A stretch of DNA of 64,000 nucleotides. Origin: Stictocephala bisonia (taxonomy: Eukaryota; Arthropoda; Insecta; Hemiptera; Membracidae). Every line of letters starts with the position of its first letter. Positions within the stretch are counted from its first letter, which is position 1. This document shows positions 45,150 through 57,664 of the stretch, piece by piece. Location: positions 4,766,001 through 4,830,000 of the forward strand of contig JAQJVL010000001.1 in assembly GCA_035578905.1 (NCBI GenBank), in the 5' to 3' direction. Under the pieces are notes generated by a model, which saw only the letters and a list, made by a program, of their open reading frames with translations, did not search any database and had not been told where the DNA came from. Position numbers and translations under genes: made by a program.

Positions 45150-46230
45150 GATAGTTGGGAAGGCCCGTTAAAATTTACGTTGGATGGTTGGGAGAGTCCG
45201 TTATACCTATGTTGGGTAGGTGGAGGGCTCATCAAGACTTATTTCACCATCAGTGTGGGTGGGAAGGTTCGACAATACGTTACGTTGGTTTGGTAGGAGG
45301 CCTGTTAAGACACGTTGGATGGTTGGGAGAGTCCGTTATACCTATGTTGGGTAGGTGGAGGGCCCATCAAGACTTATTTCACCATTAGTGTGGGTGGGAA
45401 GGTTCGACAAAACGTTACGTTGGTTTGGTAGGAGGCCTGTTAAGACACGTTGGATGGTTGGGAGAGTCCGTTATACCTATGTTGGGTAGGTGGAGGGCCC
45501 ATCAAGACTTATTTCACCATCAGTGTGGGTGGGAAGGTTCGACAATACGTTACGTTGGTTTGGTAGGAGGCCTGTTAAGACACGTTGGATGGTTGGGAAC
45601 GCTCGTTAAAACCGATGTTGGGTTGGTGAGAGGGACCATTAAGGTGCTGCAATCGGTTTTCGGTGAGTTAATTATTTCCCACTTTTACAATGAAAATTAG
45701 TTAATGTACCTTCTCTTGAGATAGGAATAAATGTAACCACCATATTAGAAAAACGGTATTAAAAATGTACTTTGAACGGTTTTGTCTTATAGTTGATTTA
45801 AAAACAGCTAAATTCACCACTTCAAAAGGTCACAAGTTATAGTGTAGTGGTTAAAAAAAATTTAATTTTTCCTGTCCCAAGGGAAGGAAAATTTTGATCA
45901 ACTTATTTTTATTATAAAATTAAGAAATAATTAACTCACCGAAAACCGATTGCAGCACCTTAAGACTTATGTCACCTTCGTGGGTGGAAAGCCTAATTAA
46001 AACGTACGTTGGTTGGATGGGAAGGCCCGTTCAGACTTACATTGGCTGGGTAGACCATTAAAGCCTATTTTGGGTGGGTAGGAGGGCCCGTCAAGTCTTC
46101 AGTTATCTTCGGTGGGTGGGAAGCCCCGTTAATTAAGAAGTATGTTGTTTGGGTGGGAATGCTCTTTTAAGCCGCATGTTGGGTAGGTAGGAGTGTCTGT
46201 CAAGACTAATGTAAAATGGGTCTTCGTGAT
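45150..46230. repeat. 135-bp tandem array, split by MITE J
   Basis: Unit starts at AGACACGTTGGATGGTTGGG (45,309, 45,444, 45,579) with sub-blocks GTTGGGTAGGTGGAGGGCCC and CAGTGTGGGTGGGAAGGTTC. 135 is a multiple of three, hence the open frames of 77-91 codons. After the MITE (45,643-45,959) the array resumes in a diverged form to about 46,230. Confidence 0.9.
45643..45959. mobile_element. MITE J, 317 bp, TTAA target duplication
   Basis: TTAA at 45,639-45,642 and 45,960-45,963. Termini GGTGCTGCAATCGGTTTTCG and its exact reverse complement, continuing as perfect terminal repeats through GTGAGTTAATTATTTC (about 36 bp). AT-rich, non-coding interior. Removing it restores GGGACCATTAAGACTTATGT, matching the array unit. 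TTAA again points to piggyBac/Kolobok-like mobilisation; the TIR differs from MITE B. Perfect TIRs suggest a young insertion. Confidence 0.92.
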
Positions 46231-48295
46231 GTGTTTTGGTGTGTGCTGGATGGCCATCCGATCATCTAAAGTATCATGTTTCAAGACGACATGCCAACCA
46301 GCCCATCCAACGTACATCTTTACTAGCCCTCTCGCGCGAAAACCATCTTGAAAGGTAAAACTCATCCAAATTAGTCTTGACGGGGACATCTGTTGTAGGC
46401 CTAATTTGGATTGAAGAAATATTAATTCTTATTATTTGTTTACGTTCTCTGATATGCATGTACAATCTAAATTATTCTGTTGGCTATGAGAATATAGTCT
46501 TACTTATACAAAGTAAATAAATAGGATTGGCCATGCAAATTTTAATAATTCACAACCTTTTACGTATAAATTTATTTTAAAATGACTGAAATTGTATGCA
46601 AACTTATTTTTAACGAGTATTAACTCATTTAAGTTTCGTTAACTAACTAATATGATTTACCTCTTTAATTTAAATTTATGTATTTACTAAATGGCCTTTT
46701 TTCCGTAGTACCATAATTAGTTACATTCCGTGGTTGTGTAGGGATATACATAAATATAATTATTTGTACACTTTATACTCGTATAACATAAAAATGATGA
46801 ATGATAACACCTTAAACGCTCAAATACAGTTTGGAACGGTTTTAAATAGTTATTTAAGTTCTTCGCTCACACAGACATTTAGCTTAATACAAACAACTCT
46901 TCTTCCAAAACCTGAATTTTATCTACACACAGTAGCACTAGTATTTCTGTTACGAAGTAAACGAACTAAATGTTCAAATTTGTTTCTTTGCATTTTGTAT
47001 GTATATTGACGTGTAATAAAGTGTTAGATATACATAGATCGATGAATCAACTGTGAGAAAGTCCAATGTTTGCGTACCCAACAGTGCAATCACAGCGTCA
47101 CATCTGGAGCCTGGCACGGCGTTCATCAGTCTGCTATCAGTTATGATTCAGTTAATCGTTTGATGACTATTATCCCTATCATCTTATCTTTTATCACAGG
47201 AAGCTCTAATAACCACGGACAGTCTGACAAGGTTTACTCTACGTTTCCTTTGTTTAATTTCAGAACAAGAATAATCTGGTTGATACGGTAATTGTTGGAT
47301 AACGCTGTGCTTGCCTAGTTAGGCAAGAAAAAACCACGAATGTTAATTTTATGATTGGAGCTATCAAAATCTCCTGATTTCCCCGATTCCTCTATTAATA
47401 TTGTTTACAAATTTGTATTTGTACATTTACATGGTGCATTATAATTGTATGTTAGATGAATTATAGTTAAAAATATTTTATTCACTGTGGATAAATCTAA
47501 TATCATAAAAAAAAAACACCGTTTGAAACAACAAATAACTAATAAAATAATAACAAACCAATAACTAGTATAAAAACAAATGTCAGAACCTCAAAACACT
47601 TTTAAAGATAAAAATTCTTTTATATTTAGTAAAAAAATATATTTTTGAAGGTTTGATATGTTCAAAATTCAATGTAAGTTTACATTTAATTAATTTTGAC
47701 GTTTACACATTTACAAATGAATTCATTTTAATTTTCATTTTTTCATTATTAATCTTCATGCATGTAAGTCTGTTAGATAGCCTACTTTAAAACCACAGAC
47801 CTATTGGCTAGTGAAATTTAACATCAAAAGACAACAATTAAGAAAAACCAAACAAATAATTAGTTAAATACGATCAATTTTAAATAGGCCTAATCAATAA
47901 GTAGCAAGTTCCTTTAGGTGGTTTTTTTATTTTATCTCTAATACAAGGCCTATTAAATTATCTAACCGAAGGTATTGGAAGTGTTCTACTGTAGATTTCA
48001 GAGGTAAAGTGCTGGCCTTACAATCAGGTCAAGATAAAGAGAAAGTAAAAAACATCAAGATATATCGTCAAGAATCAATGGTAGGACAGGGGCCTACGGC
48101 GTGCTCTTCAGTCGCAAGGCCCATTATCTGCGGTGTCGCCCTCCATTGGGTTAGGGGGTGAATGGCCGAGGGGAGAGTCAAGGACAAACGGTTTGATACG
48201 GTTAGGCCTGCACTTACTGAATCTACGACTATAAACAATATAAACACGGCATTTAAATTAATTTTACAATTTTGTACTCAACACTCTCTGCACAT
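46231..48295. other. Unassigned
   Basis: 46,250-46,400 keeps faint GGATGG/CCATCC words of the preceding array. 47,302-47,319 is a perfect 8-bp hairpin (CTTGCCTA/TAGGCAAG). 48,060-48,180 is GC-richer with no recognised feature. Confidence 0.4.
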
Positions 48296-49010
48296 CTTTC
48301 AAGACTACCCACCCACCCAGCGTTTTGAACTCTACACTCTCCGTACATCTTACGAGATTACCCACCCACCCAGCGTTTTGAACTCTACACTCTCCGTACG
48401 TCTTACGTTACTACCTACCCACACATCCAGGATTTGTATTACGGCCCATCCAATTACTTAGAGTACGTCTTATAAGGCAATCCACCCACCCAGCCTACGC
48501 CTTATGTGGCCATCCATCCAACCAGCGTGCGTCCTACAGAGCCACCCATCCACTCAGCGTAGTCTTTCAAAGCCACCCACCCAACCATCATTTTGTACTC
48601 TACACTCTCCGTATGTCTTACGAGACTACCCACACACCCAGTGTACAGCTTACGGGAATACCCACATCTAGCATTTGTTAAGACATCCAACCATACGGCC
48701 CATCCAACCAATCAGAGTAGTTTTACAGAGCCACCTACCCACCCAGCATACGTGTTAAAGAGTCATCCATACACGCGCCCACCCAGCGTCCGTCCTACGG
48801 GGCCACCCACCCAACCAGCGTGCGTCCTACAGGGTCACCCACCCATCCAGCGTGCGTCCTACAGGGCCACTCACCCATCCAGCGTGCGTCTTACGGGGCC
48901 ACACATACAACCAGCGTGTGTCCTACAGGGCCACTCACCCACCCAGCGTCCGTCCTACGGGGCCACCCACCCATCCAGCGTCTACCGGGCATACACAATA
49001 GCCAAGTGTA
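48296..49010. repeat. 32-bp CCACCCACCCAGCGT array
   Basis: The regular part (48,770-48,985) has unit CAGCGTGCGTCCTACAGGGC followed by CACCCACCCATC. The left part is longer-period and more diverged (TTTTGAACTCTACACTCTCC). The 150-codon frame at 48,593-49,045 is proline/threonine/histidine-rich repeat translation, not a gene. Confidence 0.9.
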
Positions 49011-49299
49011 CATTCAACCCATCTACTTTACGCAACCAATATTAACTTAAGTAACTAACCTAAATTAAACTACACTTAATGAAGAACGATGAAGAAGATT
49101 GGTTTATACGGACTCAAAACTTTTAGGTCTACACATTTTTAGAAAAGAATTTTACACTTAATATATTTACTCTAGATCTTAAAGTTCAATGCATAAGAAT
49201 GATTTGTATGGTTTATTTCGGCAACAAAATTGTAAATTAGGAATATGCACATAATCGCAGATCGAAAATTCAACTCCGAACATGGTTTTATCATTATAA

Positions 49300-49985
49300 T
49301 TACAGTACAAGTAAACGTCACACAACACAAATTTATTACAATATAAGCACAAAATGCACAAATATATTACAATACAAGTACAAAATGCACAAATATTATG
49401 GTGATCGATTTCGGTGAACCACGCTCACCTTCCTCAGACCAGAGGGATTCACACAAAAATTTATGTAAAAAAAATATACGTATAAAGTCTTGCCCTTTTC
49501 GTTTCATGAATTTTATTTAATTGCATATTTATTTTTCTAAACATTTTGTTTTTAAGTGGCGTAATTTTAAATAGCTCATTAAGTAGCAATATTTGTATTT
49601 AATTGTTTCTTCTTAGTATTAATTCTATGATTATTTATCTGCACATGTCAACAGTTAGCGATCTTATCTGTTTTTATGTGAGAACTCTGGCTAACTTGTT
49701 AGGTATTTTATGTTTATAATATTGTTATGTTCTTTAGTTAAATATGGCCACATTATTGGGATAGGTGGTCATTGAAGGTCCAGCTGCTACAATGTAAAGC
49801 ATTTGTATTTTTTGTGAATCCCTCTGGTCTGAGGAAGGTGAGCGTGGTTCACCGAAATCGATCATCATGATATTTGTGCATTTTGTACTTGTATTGTAAT
49901 ATATTTGGGTATTTTGTGCTTATATTGTAATAAATTTGTGTTGTGTGACGTTTACTTGTACTGTATATGTACCAACACGTATTAC
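49300..49985. mobile_element. Repeat C foldback pair 2
   Basis: The left arm, minus orientation (49,300-49,452), holds ACAGTACAAGTAAACGTCAC, the about 27-bp units, then the stem-loop GGTGAACCACGCTCACC and CAGACCAGAGGGATTCA. The right arm, plus orientation (49,816-49,985), mirrors it through TATGTACCAACACGTATTA. The roughly 360-bp interior is AT-rich and non-coding. Head-to-head arms with stem-loops facing inward, the same architecture as at 30.6 kb but with both stem-loops kept. Confidence 0.85.
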
Positions 49986-51749
49986 GCTAGTTAAAAAACT
50001 ATTCATTATAATTAAGTTTAAAACTGCCCAATCGGCTTGCAGTAGTGCAGGCATTTTAAATTTAGTTTGTTTCGTTTGTAGAGATAGTTTTAATACCTGA
50101 GGGAAAGGCAAGATCCAAAGTTCAAGTTATCCATTGCTGCTCCCTTTCTTTCGGAATCTTCCCGTCCAAGTGCATTTTATTTCTGTTAAAAACGTTAGTT
50201 GTTACAACACATGACTATTATTCAATGGACGCATAGCTTTTGATCTCTTCTTAGTTCAACACTAGATATCTACCTAGATGTCAGGTTGTTGTATCCAGGA
50301 TCTCTGCACTGTTTGTCATGTTCTAATCTTCTCTTAGACTGTACATTTATCGTATAAAAATAGTTTATTTGTTGAAAATGTACAAAAGCGTTTTCCAGAT
50401 CGATTCACCCGCACTACGAACTGTTTTGTCACTAAAAACAAGTTATTTCAATGTTTGTTGTTTTGAAACACTTCACCCGTCAATACAACCTTTATTGTAC
50501 GATGGTTTGTTACACAAATTCTAAACAATTTTACAATCGAATTTTATGTCTCTCTCAATTTTACAACCGAACGAGACCGCACTTTAATCCAGTCGCGTCA
50601 CAACTTTTACACAGTCACAAACATCATGGGAAGTTTACGGTATCGCGTATCTTGCGACAAGTTCAAGAAACACTTACAGCTCGATTTGGAACCAAACTGG
50701 CTTCAACGGAAGGGATTTGATGAGAGAAATTAGTAAATGCTTTTCTAGTGGATGGGTTTGATGGCGCTATTAAGTTGATCATATAGATGTCGTTATTTAT
50801 TAATCAGCGCGCCTGACCCATAGCCGTCTTGTGTTTCACATCCCATTAGGTGCGCTATATATAAACCGCAAATGTGAAAGTTTTACCCATAGTTTTAGTT
50901 TGCAATTATTATGTTTTTTATTAATATTTTGATCTTTCGTACACTGGATGTTCATAAAAAGAAACCCTTCAAGAATTCGGGATATGATTACTTACATGAA
51001 AACTAAGAAAAAACTTCCTATACACAATACACATGTGTCCTAAAACGCTTAGTTTTCCATCTAGTTTTCCGTCTGAATGTGTTTTTTTACATAATTTATC
51101 ATATCTTAATAACCCCTCAAGATATTATCTTCAAACCCCGTACATGTATTAGAAATAATTCAGTAAAGAATATCAAATTTCTAATTTCTACCATTTCAAA
51201 ATTGTAGCTGTTAAATTATATTGTTACATTGATTTACGTTTCGTATTTAACATAACCTAATTCAAATAGTCGTTAATAATGGATTTTCTTCATTATAATA
51301 GTTTTATTTTTAGATATTAATTAAAATTTTGGTAATACAATTTGAGATCTTTCGGTTAAGTTTCAGCAGTCTTAAAAACTTTCTATAATGTCAACCAGAA
51401 GTGATTGACATTCTTCTAACATTTAGTCAACAACTAGATATTTTGGCTGTATCCTACAAATTTGTTCGAATGGATAGCCTACACGTATTTGCTTTGGGTT
51501 ATCTATTGTAAGTTACGTTTCTTTAGGTTAATTAGGTCAGGTTACCGCTCATGCTGGCCGTGTTCAACGTATAATTTCAATAAAAAACTATTTTCTTATT
51601 TTTTATACTGATAGAATATTTTCCAAGATCTTATAGAACTTAAAAGCTCCAAATACGGAACTTCCGGAAGTAAATAGGTAGATTAAAGGTAGCAATATTA
51701 TTTTCATGCATCTTACACATGCCCAGTTGTTTTCTCTCAGTTGGGTGTA
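49986..51749. other. Unassigned
   Basis: An 89-codon frame at 50,451-50,720 has no family features. No shared repeats seen. Confidence 0.35.
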
Positions 51750-52015
51750 AGCACAGAAAAAAATGAAACAGAGGTCGCTCTCTTATCGCCGCAGCGAACG
51801 CTTCAGAGGCCGTTATATAGAGATAACAACTTTACTGGGTCCACACTTGGGGTAACAAGGTTAAACATAATAAATATCGAAAAGGGACTGATAAGGTGCT
51901 GGCCCTACCATCATATGAAACACTGGAAAAGTAACTACACAGCACACTAACTCGACACAAATTTAGCGCACTATTGGATGCGAATCTCTGTTAAATTCTT
52001 CTCTGTGTTGTAGAC
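51750..52015. mobile_element. Element F, one-sided copy 2
   Basis: CACAGAAAAAAATGAAACAG, AGGTCGCTCTCTTATCGCCG and CAGCGAACGCTTCAGAGGCC match the terminus at 27.3 kb. GGGACTGATAAGGTGCTGGC follows in the same order. Confidence 0.6.
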
Positions 52016-52160
52016 CTACTTTATCGCTTAATGCCACAACAAGTCTTCTAAGGTTGAGTGGAAGAGAGAACTTAATAGTCCTAACTCCGCCTAATAAAGA
52101 CAATTTTCATTTCATTTCATTTTCACTTCAAAGACGCCTCAGCTGTTAGTAGGGTAAGCC

Positions 52161-52432
52161 ACGGTTGGAAATTCAGCTTGTCGAGTTTGGATCACATACA
52201 GTAGATCTGGTGAAACAAACATCTTGTCAGCGTTACAGAACCGCGGTTTCACACATTCAGATCGTATTGATGTTTGTACACTTCTGAATTCCAAATTGTA
52301 GAAATGTACAAATATCAATAAGAATATCAGAATGTGTAACACTGCGGTTATGTAACGCTGTCAACAGCTGACAAGATGTTTGTTTCACCAGATCTGTGTG
52401 ATCCAAACTCGACAAGTTGAATCTCCAACCGT
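52161..52432. mobile_element. 272-bp foldback element K
   Basis: ACGGTTGGAAATTCAGCTTG at the left pairs with the reverse complement of the right (ACGGTTGGAGATTCAACTTG). Complementarity continues through TCGAGTTTGGATCACA, GATCTGGTGAAACAAACATC and TTGTCAG, then GCGTTACA.AACCGC and TATTGAT.TTTGTACA. Arms reach nearly to the centre. Open antisense frames of 61-67 codons lie in the arms. No clear target duplication. Transcripts would be near-perfect hairpins. Confidence 0.9.
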
Positions 52433-52534
52433 TGAACTTCATCCATCAACGACCACAGTTAAGCATTTTAAAATGCAACAGTCACTCTAAATTAACGATG
52501 GAATGATAATACATAGCATTGAGACACATTATTA

Positions 52535-53135
52535 TATTGTGTCACATCACATTAAGACACTTTACCACGACATATCGAATCACGTTAAGACACTTTTTCA
52601 AGCCATATCACATCACGTTAACCCACTTTACCATGACATATCACATCACGTTAACCCACTTTACCAGGATATATCACATCACGTTAAAACACTTTACCAC
52701 GACATATCGCATCCCATTAAGACACTTTATCAGGACATATTACATCACGTTAAGGCACTCTACCAGGACATATAACATCACGTTAAGACACTTTACCCCG
52801 ACATATTAGATCCCGTTTCGACACTTTATCAGGCCATATCATATCACGTTTCGACACTCTACCAGGACATATCACATCACGTTAAGACACTCTACCAGGA
52901 CATATAACATCACGTTAAGACACTACCACAACATATTAGATCCCGTTTCGACACTTTATCAGGCCATATCATATCACGTTTCGACACTCTACCAGGACAT
53001 ATCGCATCACGTTAAGACACTTTGACAGGCCATATCACATCATGTTAAAACGTTGTACCGAGACATATCACATCATGTTTAGATACTGCCGTGACATATC
53101 ACATCACGTAAAGAAACTTTTGCAAGACATATCAG
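52535..53135. repeat. 33-bp tandem array, about 18 units
   Basis: Unit ATCACATCACGTTAAGACAC followed by TTTACCACGACAT. Variants ACCCAC, TTTCGACAC and CCAGG recur in blocks. Unit length divisible by three explains the 90-96 codon frames. Confidence 0.92.
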
Positions 53136-54214
53136 AGTGGCTAGTTATAATTGGAAAATGAAGACTAACGGTTTAAATGTTCAAATTCAGAACAAAATTA
53201 AAAAAAACTACAGTTCATTAGCATATTATCACATCATTATATACTTTAAGGACTCGGAAATCAATTGAGAGTGTTTTGAGCGATGCTTTAAGGGTGGTTT
53301 GCGATGGGAAAGGGGAGAAATAAGGTTTGGAAAGGGGGTGGATTACACTTCATTGAAAGCCGAGAGGGATACATTCTCTCAACACCCCTCAAACACGCAT
53401 ACGCACATACACACACGCACACTTTACTTACTGATAGACTTACACGGAAATGCTTACAAAATAATCCCTGTTTCCCCTCTTCAGGGGTTATCCTCGTTCT
53501 TACATTGCCTCAATTTTAGCATAACACACTGCTGCAAAAAGGATTTTCATAATTTGGGAAATGTCTATGAGACCTCTTCATATAAAATCGTAAATTTTAT
53601 TAATACACACAATAAAATAAAGCTACTGAAATTGGTGGTAGAAAGTCAACAGATATATTCTAATGTCACACTACTACACTCAACTTTGTGGAAAAAACCG
53701 TTCGGAAAATTTTAAATAAAGAAAATATAGCTCATAAAATTGTAGAGCCTATAACGTAATTACGATTAAGTAAATACTCATTTATTTGACCGGAAACTAT
53801 GTAAAACAATTGAACAGCTTTAAAAAAATACAAAATCAAATTGCTTTAAACAATTACAATAAATACCGCTATTTTTAGTATAAAACAAGGAAAACAATAA
53901 AAAAATTCGAAAACTATAAAAATTCCCAATATTCATTTTAAATCGACAAATAGTTAAATTCTTTAAAAAATCATAATTAAAATGTGGAAGTATTTTACAA
54001 CAAAACAATGATTTCTGTGTTAAAGAGGCATCATTTTCTGCGATAAACACATCAACTATTGTTTTTTTTTAAATCTGTTTGTTAAGTTTGTAAAGCGAAC
54101 AATCAGTTAAGCCTATACTATTAATAATGGAAATAGAGCTAAAAATATAAGAACAGAACAAAAACTATTATAACAAATATAAATTAAAAATTATAAAGTA
54201 GGTATTTTGTTTAC
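53136..54214. other. Unassigned
   Basis: The 138-codon frame at 53,299-53,715 contains an ACACAC microsatellite and no recognisable domain; I do not support it as a gene. Confidence 0.4.
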
Positions 54215-56722
54215 CTGTTAAATGACCATTGTGCTATCCTCAGAGGCCATGTTATGACATACGTTATCTGGTGTCGTGGTGTATACCTGTTCAATGACCA
54301 CTGTCCTATCCTCAGAGGCCATGTTATGACATACGTTATCTGGTGTCGTGGTGTATACCTGTTCAATGACCACTGTCCTATCCTCAGATGCCTTGTTATG
54401 ACATACGTTATCTGGTGTCGTGGTGTATACCTGTTCAATGACCACTGTCCTATCCCCAGATGCCTTGTTATGACATACGTTATCTGGTGTCGTGGTGTAT
54501 ACCTGTTCAATGACCACTGTCCTATCCTCAGAGGCCTTGTTATGACATACGTTATCTAGTATCGTAGTATAAACCTATTAGATGGCCATTAATAACCTCA
54601 TTATGACATAAGTTATCTGGTGTCGTGGTGTATACCTGTTCATTGACCACTGTCCTATCCTCAGAGGCCTTGTTATGACATACGTTATCTAGTATCGTAG
54701 TATAAACCTATTAGATGGCCATTAATAACCTCATTATGACATAAGTTATCTGGAGTCGTGGTGTATACCTGTTCAATGACCACTGTCCTATCCTCAGATG
54801 CCTTGTTATGACATACGTTATCTGGTGTCGTGGTGTATACCTGTTTAATGACCACTGTGCTATCCTCAGAGACCTTGTTATGACATACGTTATCAGTTGT
54901 TGTGGTGTATACCTGTCCAATGACCACTGTGGTATCCTCAGATGCCTTGTTATTACATTCGTTATCTAGTATCGTGGTGTAAACCTATTAGATGGCCATT
55001 AATAACCTCATTATGACATACGTTATCTGGTGTCGTGGTGTATACCTGTTCAATGACCACTGTGCTATCCTCAGAGACCTTGTTATGACATACGTTATCA
55101 GTTGTTGTGGTGTATACCTGTTCAATGACCACTGTCCTATCCTCAGAGGCCTTGTTATGACATACGTTATCTAGTATCGTAGTATAACCTATTAGATGGC
55201 CATTAATAACCTCATTATGACATAAGTTATCTGGTGTCGTGGTGTATACCTGTTCAATGACCACTGTCCTATCCTCAGATGCCTTGTTATGACATACGTT
55301 ATCTGGTGTCGTGGTGTATACCTGTTTAATGACCACTGTGCTATCCTCAGAGACCTTGTTATGACATACGTTATCAGTTGTTGTGGTGTATACCTGTCCA
55401 ATGACCACTGTGGTATCCTCAGATTGCCTTGTTATTACATTCGGTATCTAGTATCAGTGGTGTAAACCTATTAGATGGCCCATTAATAACCTCATTATGA
55501 CATACGTTACCGAGTGTCGTGGTGTTTACCTGTTTAATGAACCACTGTGGTATCCTCAGAAACCTTGTTAAGACATACGTTATCTAGTATCGTGGTGTAA
55601 ACCTATAAGTTGGCCATTAATACCTCATTTATGACATACGTTACCGAGTGTCGTGGTGTTTACCTGTTTAATGACCACTGTGGTATCCTCAGAAACCTTG
55701 TTATGACATACGTTATCTAGTATCGTGGTGTAAACCTATAAGTTGGCCATTAATAACCTCATTATGACATACGTTACCGAGTGTCGTGGTGTTTACCTGT
55801 TTAATGACCACTGTGGTATCCTCAGAAACCTTGTTATGACATACGTTATCTAGTATCGTGGTGTAAACCTATAAGTTGGCCATTAATAACCTCATTATGA
55901 CATACGTTACCGAGTGTCGTGGTGTTTACCTGTTTAATGACCACTGTGGTATCCTCAGAAACCTTGTTATTACATTCGTTATCTAGTATCGTGGTGTAAA
56001 CCTATTAGATGGCCATTAATAACCTCATTATGACATACGTTACCGAGTGTCGTGGTGTTTACCTGTTTAATGACCACTGTGGTATCCTCAGAAACCTTGT
56101 TATGACATACGTTATCTAGTATCGTGGTGTAAACCTATAAGTTGGCCATTAATAACCTCATTATGACATACGTTACCGAGTGTCGTGGTGTTTACCTGTT
56201 TAATGACCACTGTGGTATCCTCAGAAACCTTGTTATGACATACGTTATCTAGTATCGTGGTGTAAACCTATAAGTTGGCCATTAATAACCTCATTATGAC
56301 ATACGTTACCGAGTGTCGTGGTGTTTACCTGTTTAATGACCACTGTGGTATCCTCAGAAACCTTGTTATGACATTCGTTATCTAGTATCGTGGTGTAAAC
56401 CTATTAGATGGCCATTAATAACCTCATTATGACATACGTTACCGAGTGTCGTGGTGTTTACCTGTTTAATGACCACTGTGGTATCCTCAGAAACCTTGTT
56501 ATGACATACGTTATCTAGTATCGTGGTGTAAACCTATAAGTTGGCCATTAATAACCTCATTATGACATACGTTACCGAGTGTCGTGGTGTTTACCTGTTT
56601 AATGACCACTGTGGTATCCTCAGAAACCTTGTTATTACATTCGTTACCTAGTATCGTGGTGTAAACCTATTAGATGGCCATTAATAACCTCATTATGACA
56701 TAAGTTATCTGGTGTCACGCTC
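54215..56722. repeat. 72/61-bp satellite with 133-bp higher-order unit
   Basis: The left part has 72-bp units (CCTGTTCAATGACCACTGTC, CTATCCTCAGAGGCC, TTGTTATGACATACGTTATC, TGGTGTCGTGGTGTATA). From about 54,545 a 61-bp variant (ACCTATTAGATGGCCATTAA, TAACCTCATTATGACATA...) alternates with it. Between about 55,490 and 56,700 the pair forms a regular 133-bp unit repeated about nine times with near identity. 54,685-54,927 recurs at 55,166-55,408. Frames open on both strands reflect the 72-bp period. Confidence 0.95.
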
Positions 56723-57664
56723 GGTGTTTTTATATTACATAATCACTGTTATGGCCCTTGTTAAAGGCATTTTAATTACAAATTATTCCTCCCTCTTACT
56801 CTTTGCTTTGATCCTAGGTCTTTAATATTTGAACTGTGTAATTTTGAACACATATTTAATGAAAAGTTTACATACAGTTCATGTAAAAAAATCTAAAGTC
56901 AATACAATGTTTTTTATGACAGAATTCGATAATGGAAAAATATTTTTATTTAAATTTGATGTATATTAAATTTTTCTTGTTGAGAAGTAATTTAATGATA
57001 CCCAAGTAAGATTAGACTATTAAAACACTAATTTTATTGTCTTTTTTAAAACCCTCTTTAGAATATTTGGTACTATATGACTTTTATCATCTTTATAATA
57101 GTAATACGGTTGCTGTAAAATTGCTGTTATATTCATAAATTTTCAATATCATCAATAAGACTACAACATCAAATAATTATACTTTTATAAATTTTAAAGA
57201 AAACCTTTTTACACTTTGGATGTTGTCAGAGTGACATTGAAAAGGTTTGATGCACAGTTATACGTACGTAAGCCACGTACATACAACTCCTGTCACACAT
57301 AGTTAGAGCCATTTAAATGAAGGTTAAACAATGTAACTCACTAATAAACAAACCCTGTGTAGTTAAATAATATAAACATTATTCATAGATTTATAACTAT
57401 AAATATTCCAAACATTAAAAAAATTGTTTTACAAACAAATATTAAACATATTAATAGTACATGTACCTAACTTCAATTTCGGGTCATGTATTATTTTTTT
57501 TTAAGTTCATATTTTATTAATCTGTTAGTAGTAGTATTGTTTTTTTTTTTTTTAATTCATTTTACTTTGTTGTAAAAGTCGGTTGCTTGGAATTCAATTT
57601 CCGATATTATATTACATTGTTTTTTATCGTTTCATTGTTATTCAAGTTACATTGGTGTCATTTG
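56723..57664. other. Unassigned AT-rich DNA
   Basis: T runs at 57,489-57,502 and 57,540-57,553. Nothing else recognised. Confidence 0.4.

Noticed and set aside
48001..48045. tRNA-Val-like sequence (GTAAAGTGCTGGCCTTACAA)
   Set aside because: Only D-arm and anticodon-like words match; no B box or acceptor stem follows.
48593..49045. The longest open frame (150 codons), proline/threonine/histidine-rich
   Set aside because: It lies within the CCACCCACCCAGCGT array and its sequence is a plain translation of the repeat; no start context, splice site or domain.
49816..49870. Hammerhead ribozyme in repeat C
   Set aside because: CTGAGGA...CACCGAAA resembles the conserved core, but there is an extra A before stem II and I see no downstream partner for stem I (CTCTGGT) or a clear stem III. 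A covariance-model hit with a cleavage site would overturn this.
53299..53715. A 138-codon open frame
   Set aside because: No domain, spans an ACAC microsatellite, overlaps another frame, and composition matches non-coding surroundings.
54962..55408. Antisense 148-codon frame with a repeating VIEQVYTTTPDNVCHN motif
   Set aside because: The 72-bp satellite unit is divisible by three and open on both strands, so long frames are expected without selection.
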